Below, in pieces: positions 1 through 9,037 of a DNA stretch of 37,848 nt. The stretch spans positions 1-37,848 of the forward strand of contig JAGKWN010000035.1 of assembly GCA_021151805.1 (NCBI GenBank), given 5' to 3'. The position numbers and the translations under genes were made by a program. Position 1 is the first letter of the stretch. Every line of letters starts with the position of its first letter. The notes under the pieces were generated by a model, which worked only from the letters and a program-made list of their open reading frames with translations, did no database searches and was not told the DNA's origin. Source of the stretch: Cytophagaceae bacterium (lineage in GTDB: Bacteria; Bacteroidota; Bacteroidia; Cytophagales; Cytophagaceae).

Positions 1-90
1 TCTATATACTATATCTAAGACTAAAGAAATTGTATTCGTTACAGTTTTCAAAGTATTTATAATTACACTTCCAATAACCCCATAAAACAA

Positions 91-122
91 AAAAGGTCTC
101 CCGTTTTCACGGAAGACCTTTT
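91..122 (-). terminator. Rho-independent terminator of the GH3 gene
   Basis: Stem arms at 91-103 and 110-122 pair over 13 bp with one mismatch around a six-base loop. Read leftward, the hairpin is followed by a T-rich run (about 81-94). It lies 24 bp beyond the stop codon of the GH3 gene. Confidence 0.8.
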
Positions 123-146
123 CTTTATTTAAGTATCTTATTAAGA

Positions 147-2606
147 TTACTTCGCTTTGTAGTAAACAGACTTAGCGCCTTTATATGTTCTGTAAAGGAA
201 GCTTGTCCATGGGTGTTCAGGAGCTTCTAATTCGAAGTTAGAAGAACCACCGATCATCAATTTAAATTCGCCATCTTCTGTTACACGTGTATACGTATGA
301 GCAATCTGGTCTTCTTTAATGAATGACAAGTCGTCTTTGCTGATTTCAAATGTTACTGTTTTAGATTCACCTGCTTTGATTGATACACGCTCAAACGCTC
401 TTAAACGTTTTAAGCTTGGTACAACAGAAGCAAACACATCACGGGAGTACAACTGAACAACTTCGTCGCCGTCTACGGCACCTGTATTCTTAATTGTTAC
501 AGAAACTTTCAGTTTAGCATCGCCAACCAATGTATCTGCACTTACTGTAAAGTTAGAATATTCAAATGTAGTATAGCTTAAGCCGTGACCGAATGGCCAT
601 TGTGGTTGGTAACCAGCATCTTCAAAATTACCCGGAGTTGTTTCAACATTTTCTTCTGTCCATTTGTGATCGTACATTACGAAATCACCTGTATGTCTTG
701 GGTAAGAGAATGGAAGTTTACCACCTGGGTTATAATCACCGAACAATACATCAGCAATTGCATTTGCACCCTGGCTTGCAGGCCAGTAAGCATCAATTAC
801 TGCTGGAACACCATCAACGAAAGATGAGATTACGCGAGGTCTGCCTTCAACAAGTACCAGAATAACCGGCTTACCTGTTTTAATAGCAGCTTGCGCTAAA
901 GCAATCTGACGAGCATCTAATGTTAAATCTCTGATTGAACCAGGAGATTCTGCATAAGAGTTTTCACCTAAACAAAGAACGATTGCATCAGCACCTGCAA
1001 CAGATGGTAATGAATAGTTTTTAGGATCTTCGTAGTTTGATACAGACTGACAAACAACTTTAGCAGCGCCGATCTTAGCTTCTAATGCTTGCTTAATAGA
1101 TAAAGTAGATGCAGGGAATAAAGGTAAAACGCTGTCTTTAGCGAAATCGAAACCAGGTATGAATGGCTTCTCACCTGCTTTGTTTAATGTAGCTGTAGCA
1201 TCAGCACCTTGCCATGTATATGACCAGCAACCGTGTAATGAAGGAACGTTGTTCGCGTTCGGACCAGCAACAACAATTTTCAACGTTTTCTTCAACGGAA
1301 GTGTGTTGTTGTCGTTTTTCAATAATGTGATTGTTTGTCTTGCTGCATCAAGTGCTTTAGCAGCATACTCAGGCTTGCCAAAGTTTTGAAGTGCTTCTTT
1401 TTCAACTACTGGATTTTCGAATAATCCAACTGCGAATTTCAAACGTAAAATTCTTCTTACTGACTCATTTACGCGTTCGATAGATAAAGAACCTTCGTTT
1501 ACCAGTTCAATAACTGCTTTTGTGAATTTAAAATCGTGCGGTGTCATGCTCATATCAACACCAGCTTCAATAGAAACTTTAACCGCTTCTTTGATTGAAG
1601 AACAGATATTGTGACGCTCATGCAAACGGTTGATATCTTCCCAGTCTGTAACTACAATACCTTTGAAGCCTAATTCTTCACGCAATACAGTTGTAAGTAA
1701 ATATTTGCTTGCGTGTACCGGTACACCATTGATCTCACCAGAGTTGATCATGATTGTAGAAGCACCCGCTTTAACTGCTGCCTTGAATTGAGGCAGGTAG
1801 TATTCTCTCAATTCGATTTCAGGAATGAAAGAAGGCGTTCTGTCACGACCTGATCTTGAAGCAGAATAACCAATGAAGTGTTTCATACAAGATGCAACTG
1901 CGTTTGTTTTATCCAAACCAGCACCTTCGTATGCTTTGATAGCAGAGATACCCATGCGCTCGCCCAACAACGGATCTTCTCCGAATGTTTCAGGGAAACG
2001 AGGCCATAATGGATTGCGACCAAGATCCAAAACCGGATCAAAGTTCCAGCGCAGACCGCAAGCTCTGGCTTCCAATGCTGTCACTTCAGCACATGAAGCA
2101 GAAACTGCAGGGTTCCATGAAGCTGCAGAACCGATGTTGTGCGGGAATAATGTAGAGTTTAATGTAAAAGTAACTCCGTGTATGGCATCGATACCATACA
2201 ATACCGGAATTTTGTTTGGAGTAGTAGCTGCTTTATCCTGGATCTGCGTGATGATAGAAATCCACTGATCCTGAGAGTAAGCACGATTGATTGCGTTTAA
2301 AAGAGAACCTACTTTGTATTTTACAACTGCAGTATCCAATAACGCTGGATCAATGATACCGTAGTTATTGTCATAACCACCACCGTTACCAGTGTATAAA
2401 ACTTTGTTCAGGTTCACCTGAGTCATTTGCCCTGCTTTCTCTTCAAGAGTCATTTTAGCAAGAAGGGCCTCAACTTTGGCATCAATCTCTTTGTCTTTGT
2501 CCGAAACTGCAGCAGTTTCAGTGCCAGCCTTTTTTTCGCTTTTGTTACAAGCAGTAAAAGCCCAAAGAGAAACAAGAACACCAAAAAGATAAATTGTTTT
2601 TTTCAT
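147..2606 (-). CDS. GH3 beta-glucosidase / exo-glucanase lipoprotein
   Basis: This 819-residue glycoside hydrolase family 3 enzyme probably removes glucose from the non-reducing ends of cellobiose and cellodextrins. The N-terminus is a lipoprotein signal with the lipobox ending at Cys20 (FTAC), so it is membrane-anchored, in the periplasm or at the surface. The (alpha/beta)8 domain covers about 45-400. It has the KH motif at Lys242-His243 and the predicted nucleophile Asp321 in VVTDWED. The alpha/beta sandwich domain covers about 440-650 and includes AESPGS, which may hold the acid/base Glu. A fibronectin-III-like domain lies at about 690-780. The IPVLYGIDAIHG and LFPHNIG segments resemble the plant ExoI / bacterial ExoP branch, so beta-1,3/1,4-glucan exohydrolase activity is also possible. 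The length is normal for the family. The gene stands alone, 209 bp downstream of the MbnP-like gene, with its own terminator. I found no TAnnTTTG promoter element upstream. Confidence 0.93.
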   Translation of the reverse strand: MKKTIYLFGVLVSLWAFTACNKSEKKAGTETAAVSDKDKEIDAKVEALLAKMTLEEKAGQMTQVNLNKVLYTGNGGGYDNNYGIIDPALLDTAVVKYKVGSLLNAINRAYSQDQWISIITQIQDKAATTPNKIPVLYGIDAIHGVTFTLNSTLFPHNIGSAASWNPAVSASCAEVTALEARACGLRWNFDPVLDLGRNPLWPRFPETFGEDPLLGERMGISAIKAYEGAGLDKTNAVASCMKHFIGYSASRSGRDRTPSFIPEIELREYYLPQFKAAVKAGASTIMINSGEINGVPVHASKYLLTTVLREELGFKGIVVTDWEDINRLHERHNICSSIKEAVKVSIEAGVDMSMTPHDFKFTKAVIELVNEGSLSIERVNESVRRILRLKFAVGLFENPVVEKEALQNFGKPEYAAKALDAARQTITLLKNDNNTLPLKKTLKIVVAGPNANNVPSLHGCWSYTWQGADATATLNKAGEKPFIPGFDFAKDSVLPLFPASTLSIKQALEAKIGAAKVVCQSVSNYEDPKNYSLPSVAGADAIVLCLGENSYAESPGSIRDLTLDARQIALAQAAIKTGKPVILVLVEGRPRVISSFVDGVPAVIDAYWPASQGANAIADVLFGDYNPGGKLPFSYPRHTGDFVMYDHKWTEENVETTPGNFEDAGYQPQWPFGHGLSYTTFEYSNFTVSADTLVGDAKLKVSVTIKNTGAVDGDEVVQLYSRDVFASVVPSLKRLRAFERVSIKAGESKTVTFEISKDDLSFIKEDQIAHTYTRVTEDGEFKLMIGGSSNFELEAPEHPWTSFLYRTYKGAKSVYYKAK

Positions 2607-2815
2607 CGTTTATGTGTTAAAATAGTAAAATATTAAAATGCATTACTGTACCCAGTTCCATATTGGTTTATGAACGGAATATCCTTCAATAATACAACTT
2701 TTTTAAGTTTTTGCCAAGCAGGAAAGCATGGAAAGCGCATGGTTTGCCGGCTTCGTGGAAAAATTGTTTCAAAAAGGCTTATCACCTGAAAATCTATGAA
2801 AAGCGGCATAAAACC

Positions 2816-3634
2816 CTATTTTACAGGAATGTTTTCAACAGAAACAAACTCAAGTGCCTGCAGAATATTCTGCCGCATCTGATCTGCATAATACCCGCCA
2901 TGAACAATGGCCGCTTCTTCGGGTTTGAAAGAATAAAAACTTCCGTCGGCATTAATAAACATCCTGTTCAGATCCAGTTTAAAATAAACACGTGTAATGG
3001 CATCTTCCTGCACGCGAACCAACGGAACAGCATTGAAGAGATCGCCAAAACTCACCGGCATAATACGAGAGTCGCCTCCAACTGCAATATGTACAATGCT
3101 GTCTTCTGCATAATTACTTTTCCCTTCCAGTAAAAAGAAGATATAGCCGGAATTCCATTGCCAGAACATGTCGGTATTACCAATATCCAACGGAGACGGT
3201 GCTTGTGTAGGATCACCATGGTTGAGGGAACGCGGTATCCCTATATTAAAGCGGATGTCTGAATAGGCGCCGGTTTGCATCTCGAAGCGGGCCTTATACC
3301 GAAGTTTACCGGGCATCGTATCGCCGGTTGTTTCTGTAAAATCAGCCAGATAAACACCATGCACGGCAGCTACAGATTGTGCAGACCTTTCAGCAATATC
3401 TGACCTTGAAAATGCGATATCCGAAAGAAAGAATTTCAGGTTATTAATTGCATAGGTCTCTCCTGCCCGCGTTTTATAAATACTGTCAAAATAGAAAGGT
3501 TCGTTGCCTACCATCGGTATACATACAAGCTCAATTTTGCCGGTTGTTACAGCTGCATGGCTCTTGGTCTTTTGATGGGCACAAGAAGACAAAAGCAATA
3601 TAAAACCGTATGCAACAACCAAAATATGTTTCAT
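2816..3634 (-). CDS. MbnP-like copper-binding lipoprotein
   Basis: The protein is about 272 residues if translation starts at the ATG at 3632-3634. This start is preferred over the upstream in-frame ATG (3676) because it gives a clean lipoprotein signal, MKHILVV...LLLSSC, with Cys18 as the lipidated residue, and because it lies 4 bp after the stop of the cytochrome gene. Recognisable MbnP-family features are the AGETYAINNLKFFLSDI segment, LNHGDPTQAPSP, the aromatic motif MFWQWNSGY (the two Trp are residues 148 and 150), and HGGYYADQM near the C-terminus. Characterised MbnP proteins bind copper through a site containing kynurenine, made from Trp by the partner di-haem enzyme MbnH. The gene order here fits that pairing. 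The metal and the modification in this organism are inferred. Confidence 0.82.
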   Translation of the reverse strand: MKHILVVAYGFILLLSSCAHQKTKSHAAVTTGKIELVCIPMVGNEPFYFDSIYKTRAGETYAINNLKFFLSDIAFSRSDIAERSAQSVAAVHGVYLADFTETTGDTMPGKLRYKARFEMQTGAYSDIRFNIGIPRSLNHGDPTQAPSPLDIGNTDMFWQWNSGYIFFLLEGKSNYAEDSIVHIAVGGDSRIMPVSFGDLFNAVPLVRVQEDAITRVYFKLDLNRMFINADGSFYSFKPEEAAIVHGGYYADQMRQNILQALEFVSVENIPVK

Positions 3635-3638
3635 ATGA

Positions 3639-4664
3639 CTATGGACGAAACGCCGGATTAGTAATAAATTCAACATCGGTAAGGGTATTCAAAAAATTAA
3701 CCAGGTCTTTTTTATCCTGCATGGTCAGCTTCATGCCTTTATGGATGTGAACATGCTCTGATTTATTGGGATGCGCAACACCACCGGTATTGTAATGATC
3801 AATCACTTCTTCCAGCGTACTGAGGCTGCCATCGTGCATATATGGAGAAGTCAAAGCAATGTTCCGCAAGGTGGGTACCTTAAATTTACCTTTATCACTT
3901 TCCTTCCCCGTAATCTTATATCGTCCCTGGTCTGCATACTCCATGTACAAGCCATTATTCTGAAAGGTATTATTGGTTAAGTTTATTCCAGAATGACAGG
4001 AACCGCAATGAACTTTCTCTCCGTTAAAGAATAATTGATATCCACGCAGCTCTGATTCGTTAAAGGCTGTCGCATCTTTGCGATAAAAGTACGCATCGAA
4101 CTTTGTATTGCTGCTGATCAGTGTACGCTCAAAGCCGGCAAGCGCCTTGAAAAGACTGGCAGCATCGGGATCAGCACCGTAAGCTTTCTTGAAAAGTTTT
4201 TTATAAGTCTTGTCTGCATTCAATCGTGCAACGGCTTCCTGTACCGGTAAATTCATTTCATTGTTATTGGTAAGTGGTTTCAACACCTGCTGCTCCAGGC
4301 TGGAGACACCACCATCCCAGAAAAAAGAACCGGACCAAGCGAGGTTGATCAACGGCATGGAGTTGCGATCGGATAATGCGTTATGGAAACCAGCACTCAA
4401 CTTTTTACCATCGCTGAACGCCAGTGTCTGGGCATGGCAAGAGGCACAGGACAATGTTTTATCAGCAGAAAGAATGGTATCGTAAAACAGTTTTTTCCCA
4501 AGCGCAATCCGGTCTGCAGTCAGCTGATTATCTTCGGGAATATTCGGTTGGGGAAAACCTTCCGGGACTTTTAATTCATAGGGATTTTCTACTATTTTAT
4601 ATACTGCGGAGCAGCAAAGTAGTATACTGGTAAAAGTTAAGAAAAGTCGGATGGTTGGTTTCAT
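3639..4664 (-). CDS. Di-haem cytochrome c peroxidase (MauG/MbnH-type)
   Basis: This 341-residue exported di-haem c-type protein belongs to the CCP/MauG superfamily. It has two haem attachment motifs, CASCH at Cys73-His77 and CGSCH at Cys220-His224, and the SPYMHDG motif near Met266-His267 that sits by the second haem. The N-terminal hydrophobic stretch ends in LLCCSA and may be a lipoprotein signal (Cys17 or Cys18). Such enzymes either reduce hydrogen peroxide or carry out post-translational oxidation of a partner protein. The MbnP-like gene begins 4 bp downstream, so the two are almost certainly co-transcribed. This makes an MbnH-like, partner-modifying role more likely than plain peroxide detoxification. 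I cannot distinguish MbnH from ordinary CcpA by sequence alone here. Confidence 0.9.
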   Translation of the reverse strand: MKPTIRLFLTFTSILLCCSAVYKIVENPYELKVPEGFPQPNIPEDNQLTADRIALGKKLFYDTILSADKTLSCASCHAQTLAFSDGKKLSAGFHNALSDRNSMPLINLAWSGSFFWDGGVSSLEQQVLKPLTNNNEMNLPVQEAVARLNADKTYKKLFKKAYGADPDAASLFKALAGFERTLISSNTKFDAYFYRKDATAFNESELRGYQLFFNGEKVHCGSCHSGINLTNNTFQNNGLYMEYADQGRYKITGKESDKGKFKVPTLRNIALTSPYMHDGSLSTLEEVIDHYNTGGVAHPNKSEHVHIHKGMKLTMQDKKDLVNFLNTLTDVEFITNPAFRP

Positions 4665-4741
4665 GTATCTAAACAGCAGGTGAAGATACGAAAAAGTGCT
4701 GAACCGGAACCGTTTGTATTTTGGAATTTCTGCGCAGTAGC

Positions 4742-5722
4742 CTAGTGCTTCCTTGAAATGGTATAATCAACCAGATTACGTAACGCCGTTTTATAATCCG
4801 AATCCTTAAACTCATCTAAAAATCCGTACGCTTCTTCTCGAAGTTTTTCCATGACAGTACGGGTATATTCTATGCCGCCCGACTCGCGTACAAACTGCAG
4901 TACTTCCCTTACCTTAGCCGATTTGTGTGTCTGGTTTTTGATGATAAACATGATACGTTTTTTCTCCAGCCAGCTAGCCTTGTTTAAGGCATAGATCAAG
5001 GGTAGCGTCATTTTACGTTCCTTGATATCGATACCAACCGGCTTACCGATCATTTCAGATGTTTCGTAATCGAACAGATCATCCTTCACCTGGAAAGCCA
5101 TACCGATCTTTTCTCCAAACATCTTGGCGCGTTCCACAACGGTTTCATCCGCGCCTGTTGAAGCTACACCTACCGCACAGCAGGAAGCAATCAACGATGC
5201 TGTCTTCTGACGGATGATTTCAAAATAAATATCTTCGGTAATATTGAGATTGCGGGCTTTCTCAATCTGCAGCAATTCCCCTTCGCTCATTTCGCGTACC
5301 GCATTGGATACAATTTTCAGCAGATGAAAATCACCGTGGTTAATGGATAATAACAAACCTTTTGAAAGCAGATAATCGCCAACTAATACTGCAATTTTAT
5401 TTTTCCAGAGGGCATTGATGGAAAACATGCCGCGGCGGTAATCCGAGTCGTCAACAACATCATCATGAACCAGGGTGGCTGTATGCAGCAACTCGATCAG
5501 GGCGGCACCGCGTTGGGTGGAATCGTTTACTTCTCCGGCAAGATGTGCGGAAAGGAAAACAAACATCGGACGCATTTGTTTCCCGTTTCGCTTAACAATA
5601 TAAGACATGATTTTATCCAAAAGCATTACTTTGGATTTCATCGAATCACGAAACTTCTTTTCGAAGTTTTTCATGTCGTCTTTTACAACATCTTTTATAT
5701 CATCTAACCGGATCTCCGACAT
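4742..5722 (-). CDS. Trans-polyprenyl diphosphate synthase (IspB/HepT type)
   Basis: This 326-residue all-alpha isoprenoid synthase elongates an allylic diphosphate with isopentenyl diphosphate. The product is probably the quinone side chain (menaquinone in this phylum). The GKQMRP motif lies at 47-52. The first Asp-rich motif is HDDVVDD at 86-92, the lysine-threonine motif RQKT is at 171-174, and the second Asp-rich motif is KDDLFD at 213-218. All catalytic elements are intact and the length is normal. Small residues (HTATLV) precede the first Asp motif, which fits a long-chain product, although chain length cannot be fixed from sequence. It follows yajQ by 76 bp and precedes the cytochrome gene by 77 bp, all on the same strand. 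Confidence 0.92.
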   Translation of the reverse strand: MSEIRLDDIKDVVKDDMKNFEKKFRDSMKSKVMLLDKIMSYIVKRNGKQMRPMFVFLSAHLAGEVNDSTQRGAALIELLHTATLVHDDVVDDSDYRRGMFSINALWKNKIAVLVGDYLLSKGLLLSINHGDFHLLKIVSNAVREMSEGELLQIEKARNLNITEDIYFEIIRQKTASLIASCCAVGVASTGADETVVERAKMFGEKIGMAFQVKDDLFDYETSEMIGKPVGIDIKERKMTLPLIYALNKASWLEKKRIMFIIKNQTHKSAKVREVLQFVRESGGIEYTRTVMEKLREEAYGFLDEFKDSDYKTALRNLVDYTISRKH

Positions 5723-5798
5723 GAGAAAACTAATATATCTGTAATATACCTAATTTATAAATAGAGCGCAATTTCAGTTCTGCTTCTTACCTACAAGC

Positions 5799-6287
5799 TT
5801 ATTTCATGTTGATAAATTGTAATGCCACACCTACGTCTTTGGAACGTAAAAGCGCAATAACCTCCTGCAGGTCATCAATCTTTTTGCCGGTTACACGGAT
5901 CAGGTCATCCATCTGCGCCGGCGTTACTTTTGTATTGGAATCTTTGATCAGCTTAATGATCTTCTTGCAGCTTTCTTTATCAATACCATTTTTAACAGGC
6001 AACTCCCTCTTGATCATAGGCCCGGAAGCATATTCTGCCTTAGACATATCAAGGGCCTTGGCATCAATGCCCTGCTTCGCCATGCGTGTAATGATGATGT
6101 CAACAATAGCATTCATCCGCATACTGTTTTCAGTTGTCACCTTAATCACAGAAGCTTTTTTATCCAGTTCGATTTCTGTTTTCGAATCTCTGAAATCATA
6201 ACGGGTGGTGATCTCTTTCCTTGCTACATTCAATGCATTATCAAGGGTTTGCGGATCAACTTTACTAACTATATCAAAAGACGGCAT
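5799..6287 (-). CDS. yajQ: YajQ family (DUF520) nucleotide-binding protein
   Basis: This is a 162-residue soluble protein of the YajQ/DUF520 family, with the typical start MPSFDIVSKVD, the segment KEITTRYDFRDSKTEIE, and the C-terminal DDLQEVIALLRSKD. Two ferredoxin-like halves are expected. Family members bind nucleotides or RNA, and some homologues bind cyclic di-GMP as transcription co-regulators, but the role in Bacteroidota is not established. The length is standard. It is the first gene of the leftward group and diverges from the PhoH-family gene across a 258 bp gap. Confidence 0.94.
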   Translation of the reverse strand: MPSFDIVSKVDPQTLDNALNVARKEITTRYDFRDSKTEIELDKKASVIKVTTENSMRMNAIVDIIITRMAKQGIDAKALDMSKAEYASGPMIKRELPVKNGIDKESCKKIIKLIKDSNTKVTPAQMDDLIRVTGKKIDDLQEVIALLRSKDVGVALQFINMK

Positions 6288-6511
6288 AATTTTCTATTTT
6301 GTTCGTTCTCAGACTATATTCCAGCAACGAAGTTAGGCATTTGAAATTTGTTACCAAATCTTAAAACTTTGATATCGCATCCACGTTAGAAAACTTATTA
6401 ACAAGCCGATAAAATCATGTAATTCTCTATCCATAATATCCGCGGAACATGTATATTCAAAGCAAATACACGTAGTTCTTTTATTTAATTTTAACAGTTT
6501 ACAAACACAAC

Positions 6512-6528
6512 AACGATTTCGTATCGTT
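6512..6528. promoter_or_regulatory. Inverted repeat AACGAT-N5-ATCGTT before the PhoH-family gene
   Basis: Perfect 6 bp arms at 6512-6517 and 6523-6528 end 17 nt before the ATG at 6546. It could be an operator or a short 5'-leader hairpin. Its function is unknown. Confidence 0.35.
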
Positions 6529-6545
6529 CAAACGTTTTTGATTTT

Positions 6546-7901
6546 ATGGCTAAGGAGAAAAAGAGCAAAGACACACAGAAGAAAATCTTCGTGTTGGACA
6601 CATCGGTGATCATCTACGATCACAATGCAGTTAAGAATTTCGAAGAAAATGATTTAGCCATTCCCATCACAGTTTTAGAAGAACTGGATAATTTTAAAAA
6701 GGGAAATGACATCAAAAACTTTGAAGCCCGCGAATTCATTCGTTTTCTGGATGAATTGGCTTCCAATAATCATTCCTTGCAGGATTGGATTCCACTCACT
6801 GGCCACGCCAAAGGGAATCTGAAAGTAGTAATGAATACCCATGGAACCAAAGACATGGATGCAGAAAGAATATTTGATGACCGTAAAAACGATCATAAAA
6901 TATTAAATGCAGCCATTGCCATGCAGGCTGAGAACCCGGATAAAAAGGTAATTCTGGTAAGCAAGGATATCAACCTGCGTTTGAAAGCAAAATCCCTGAA
7001 TATCCCGTCTGAAGATTATACTACCGGTAAAGTGAAAGACATTGACCTGCTTTACACAGGTCATACTTATATTGAAAATGTGGATGCTTACCTGATCAAT
7101 GAATTGTATGAAAAGGGCTACTGCTCTTCCGATGCCGTTCCTGCCGATCAGTTGTTTAACAACCACTATTATATTCTGAAAAGCGTAAAAAGTTCTGCGC
7201 TGGCTTGCTACAACCCAATCGACAAACGTCTGGATCATGTAGAGAAAAGTCCTGTGTATGGCATCAAGCCACGTAATGCTGAACAGGCGTTTGCGATCCA
7301 TGCGATCCTGGATCCGCACATCAAACTGGTTTCTATCCAAGGTGTGGCTGGTACAGGTAAAACGTTGATTGCGCTTGCAGCGACACTTGAACAACGTAAA
7401 GATTTCAAGCAGATTTACCTGGCCCGTCCGATTGTACCACTGAGCAACAAGGACATCGGTTACTTACCGGGTGATATTAAGTCCAAGCTGAATCCATACA
7501 TGGAGCCGTTGTTTGATAACCTGAAGTTTATTCAGAATCAGTTCAACGAAACGGATCAGGATTATCAACGCATCACAGACATGGTAAACAAAGAGAAGCT
7601 GGTAATTACACCGCTGGCATACATCAGAGGCCGAAGCTTATCAAACATTGTGTTCATTGTGGATGAAGCACAGAACCTGACACCACATGAAGTGAAAACA
7701 ATTATCTCAAGAGCGGGAGAAAACTGTAAGATCATCTTCACCGGTGATATCTTCCAGATTGATACGCCTTACCTGGATTCAGAATCGAACGGTCTCTCTT
7801 ATCTGATCGACCGCTTGAAGAACCAGGATCTGTACGCACATATTACCCTTGAAAAAGGTGAGCGTTCAGAATTGGCCAACCTTGCCAACGAACTGTTATA
7901 A
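6546..7901 (+). CDS. PIN-PhoH fusion ATPase (PhoH2/YlaK type)
   Basis: This 451-residue cytoplasmic protein joins an N-terminal PIN ribonuclease domain to a PhoH P-loop ATPase. The PIN part (about 13-155) starts with FVLDTSVIIYD (Asp18) and has acidic candidates at Glu45/Glu46, Asp116 and Asp141. The ATPase part (about 240-450) has Walker A GVAGTGKT at 266-273, the ARPIVP segment and Walker B IVDEAQN with Asp373-Glu374, followed by FTGDIFQID. PhoH2-type PIN-PhoH proteins studied elsewhere act as ATP-dependent RNA unwinding and cleaving enzymes. The cellular role here is not known. The length matches full-length family members. It is monocistronic, with its own terminator just downstream. Confidence 0.93.
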   Translation: MAKEKKSKDTQKKIFVLDTSVIIYDHNAVKNFEENDLAIPITVLEELDNFKKGNDIKNFEAREFIRFLDELASNNHSLQDWIPLTGHAKGNLKVVMNTHGTKDMDAERIFDDRKNDHKILNAAIAMQAENPDKKVILVSKDINLRLKAKSLNIPSEDYTTGKVKDIDLLYTGHTYIENVDAYLINELYEKGYCSSDAVPADQLFNNHYYILKSVKSSALACYNPIDKRLDHVEKSPVYGIKPRNAEQAFAIHAILDPHIKLVSIQGVAGTGKTLIALAATLEQRKDFKQIYLARPIVPLSNKDIGYLPGDIKSKLNPYMEPLFDNLKFIQNQFNETDQDYQRITDMVNKEKLVITPLAYIRGRSLSNIVFIVDEAQNLTPHEVKTIISRAGENCKIIFTGDIFQIDTPYLDSESNGLSYLIDRLKNQDLYAHITLEKGERSELANLANELL

Positions 7902-7922
7902 TATATCCTTTTCGTTCAAACG

Positions 7923-7951
7923 AAGCCCCGATATCTATCGGGGCTTTTTTT
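7923..7951 (+). terminator. Rho-independent terminator after the PhoH-family gene
   Basis: Ten-bp perfect stem AAGCCCCGAT/ATCGGGGCTT (7923-7932 with 7937-7946), four-base loop, then a run of T to 7951. It lies 21 bp after the stop codon. Confidence 0.93.
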
Positions 7952-8032
7952 ATGCATGTAACATTCTGAATCAGAATACATTTGAAAAGCCTGCCATTTT
8001 TTAGTAATTATGCAGTATAATTAAACATAAAA

Positions 8033-8047
8033 GATCGTACTACGATC
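8033..8047. promoter_or_regulatory. 15-bp palindrome GATCGTA-C-TACGATC before the acyltransferase gene
   Basis: Perfect 7 bp arms around one central base, ending 15 nt before the ATG at 8063. The position resembles the inverted repeat before the preceding rightward gene. It may be an operator; the one-base centre makes an RNA hairpin unlikely without opening inner pairs. Confidence 0.4.
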
Positions 8048-8062
8048 AAGTTTTATAATACC

Positions 8063-8986
8063 ATGGAAGTAGATAACCGTCCTTTCTTAAAAAGATTAAA
8101 ATACACCCTTCTTTATTGGCTTGTTAAAACGCTGATTTTCGTAACAGAAAAACTTCCGCGCCCGGTTGTGTATTTTGTTTATGGAGGTATAGGCAGACTT
8201 GCTTACTATTTTGCAGGAGAACCAAGAAGAAGAGCAATTAAAAACCTGACGATTGTTTTTGGTAAAGAAAAAACGGAAGCAGAAATCAAGGCCATCACAA
8301 AAAAAATGTTCATGAACTTAGGTAAAAACCTGGCAACCGTTATGCGGGTTTTTCCAATGGAAAACTTAGATCAGTTTTATAAACAGGTTCGCATCATTGG
8401 CAAAGAAAATCTGGATGCCGCTTATGCAAAAGGAAAAGGTGTTGTATTGCTTACAGCCCATATCGGTGCATTTGAAATCCTTGGTACGTTCATCGGGCTG
8501 AATTATAAATCAATCATGGTGGGTACAAAATTAAAAGATCCACGTCTGGATGATCTGATTGTACGCTCCCGTTCAAAAGGCGGCAGCAAGTATGTACATC
8601 GTGGTGAAAATACCTTACAGTTAATGCGAAGTTTAAAAGAAGGACGTGTGATGATTATTCTTATTGATCAGGATACAAAAGTGAAGAGCCGCTTTGTAGA
8701 GTTCATGGGAATACCTGCCGCTACACCGGTTGGTGCAACTATGATTGCTTTAAAATCTGGCGCTGATATTGTACCCGTTATTGTGCAAATGGACGAACAC
8801 GATTATCAAACCATTACGTGTATGCCAGCTCTTGAAGTAACAAATTCAGGAGACATGGAAAAAGATTTGTACGACAATACGCTTCGAATGAACCAGGCAG
8901 TAGATGCATTCATACGAAAAGACCCTTCTCAATGGGTATGGATGCATGATCGTTTTAAAACAAAACCAGGTGAAGAAATTATCTAA
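8063..8986 (+). CDS. Lysophospholipid / lipid A acyltransferase (LpxL/HtrB family)
   Basis: This 307-residue inner-membrane acyltransferase has a hydrophobic N-terminal region at about 12-50. The catalytic H(x4)E motif is at His133-Glu138 (TAHIGAFEIL), followed by ILIDQDTK. The signature WVWMHDRFKTKP near the C-terminus is typical of lipid A secondary acyltransferases of the LpxL/LpxM family, which add acyl chains to lipid A at the cytoplasmic face. Related Bacteroidota proteins may instead acylate ornithine or other aminolipids, so the acceptor is not certain. The start is the only ATG that fits the leader spacing. The gene has its own terminator. Confidence 0.87.
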   Translation: MEVDNRPFLKRLKYTLLYWLVKTLIFVTEKLPRPVVYFVYGGIGRLAYYFAGEPRRRAIKNLTIVFGKEKTEAEIKAITKKMFMNLGKNLATVMRVFPMENLDQFYKQVRIIGKENLDAAYAKGKGVVLLTAHIGAFEILGTFIGLNYKSIMVGTKLKDPRLDDLIVRSRSKGGSKYVHRGENTLQLMRSLKEGRVMIILIDQDTKVKSRFVEFMGIPAATPVGATMIALKSGADIVPVIVQMDEHDYQTITCMPALEVTNSGDMEKDLYDNTLRMNQAVDAFIRKDPSQWVWMHDRFKTKPGEEII

Positions 8987-8993
8987 ACCAAAC

Positions 8994-9037
8994 AATGCAC
9001 ATTTGAATTAGTAAGATTCAGATGTGCATTTATTTTT
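8994..9037 (+). terminator. Rho-independent terminator after the acyltransferase gene
   Basis: Fourteen-bp stem (8994-9007 with 9017-9030, one T-G wobble) with a nine-base loop, followed by a T-rich tail. It starts 8 bp beyond the stop codon. Confidence 0.85.

Noticed and set aside
2711..3133. 140-codon plus-strand frame over the MbnP-like gene
   Set aside because: Most of it is antisense to a gene with clear family motifs, and its translation has no recognisable pattern.
3635..3676. Longer start of the MbnP-like protein at 3676
   Set aside because: It overlaps the upstream cytochrome gene and places 14 residues in front of a typical lipoprotein signal.
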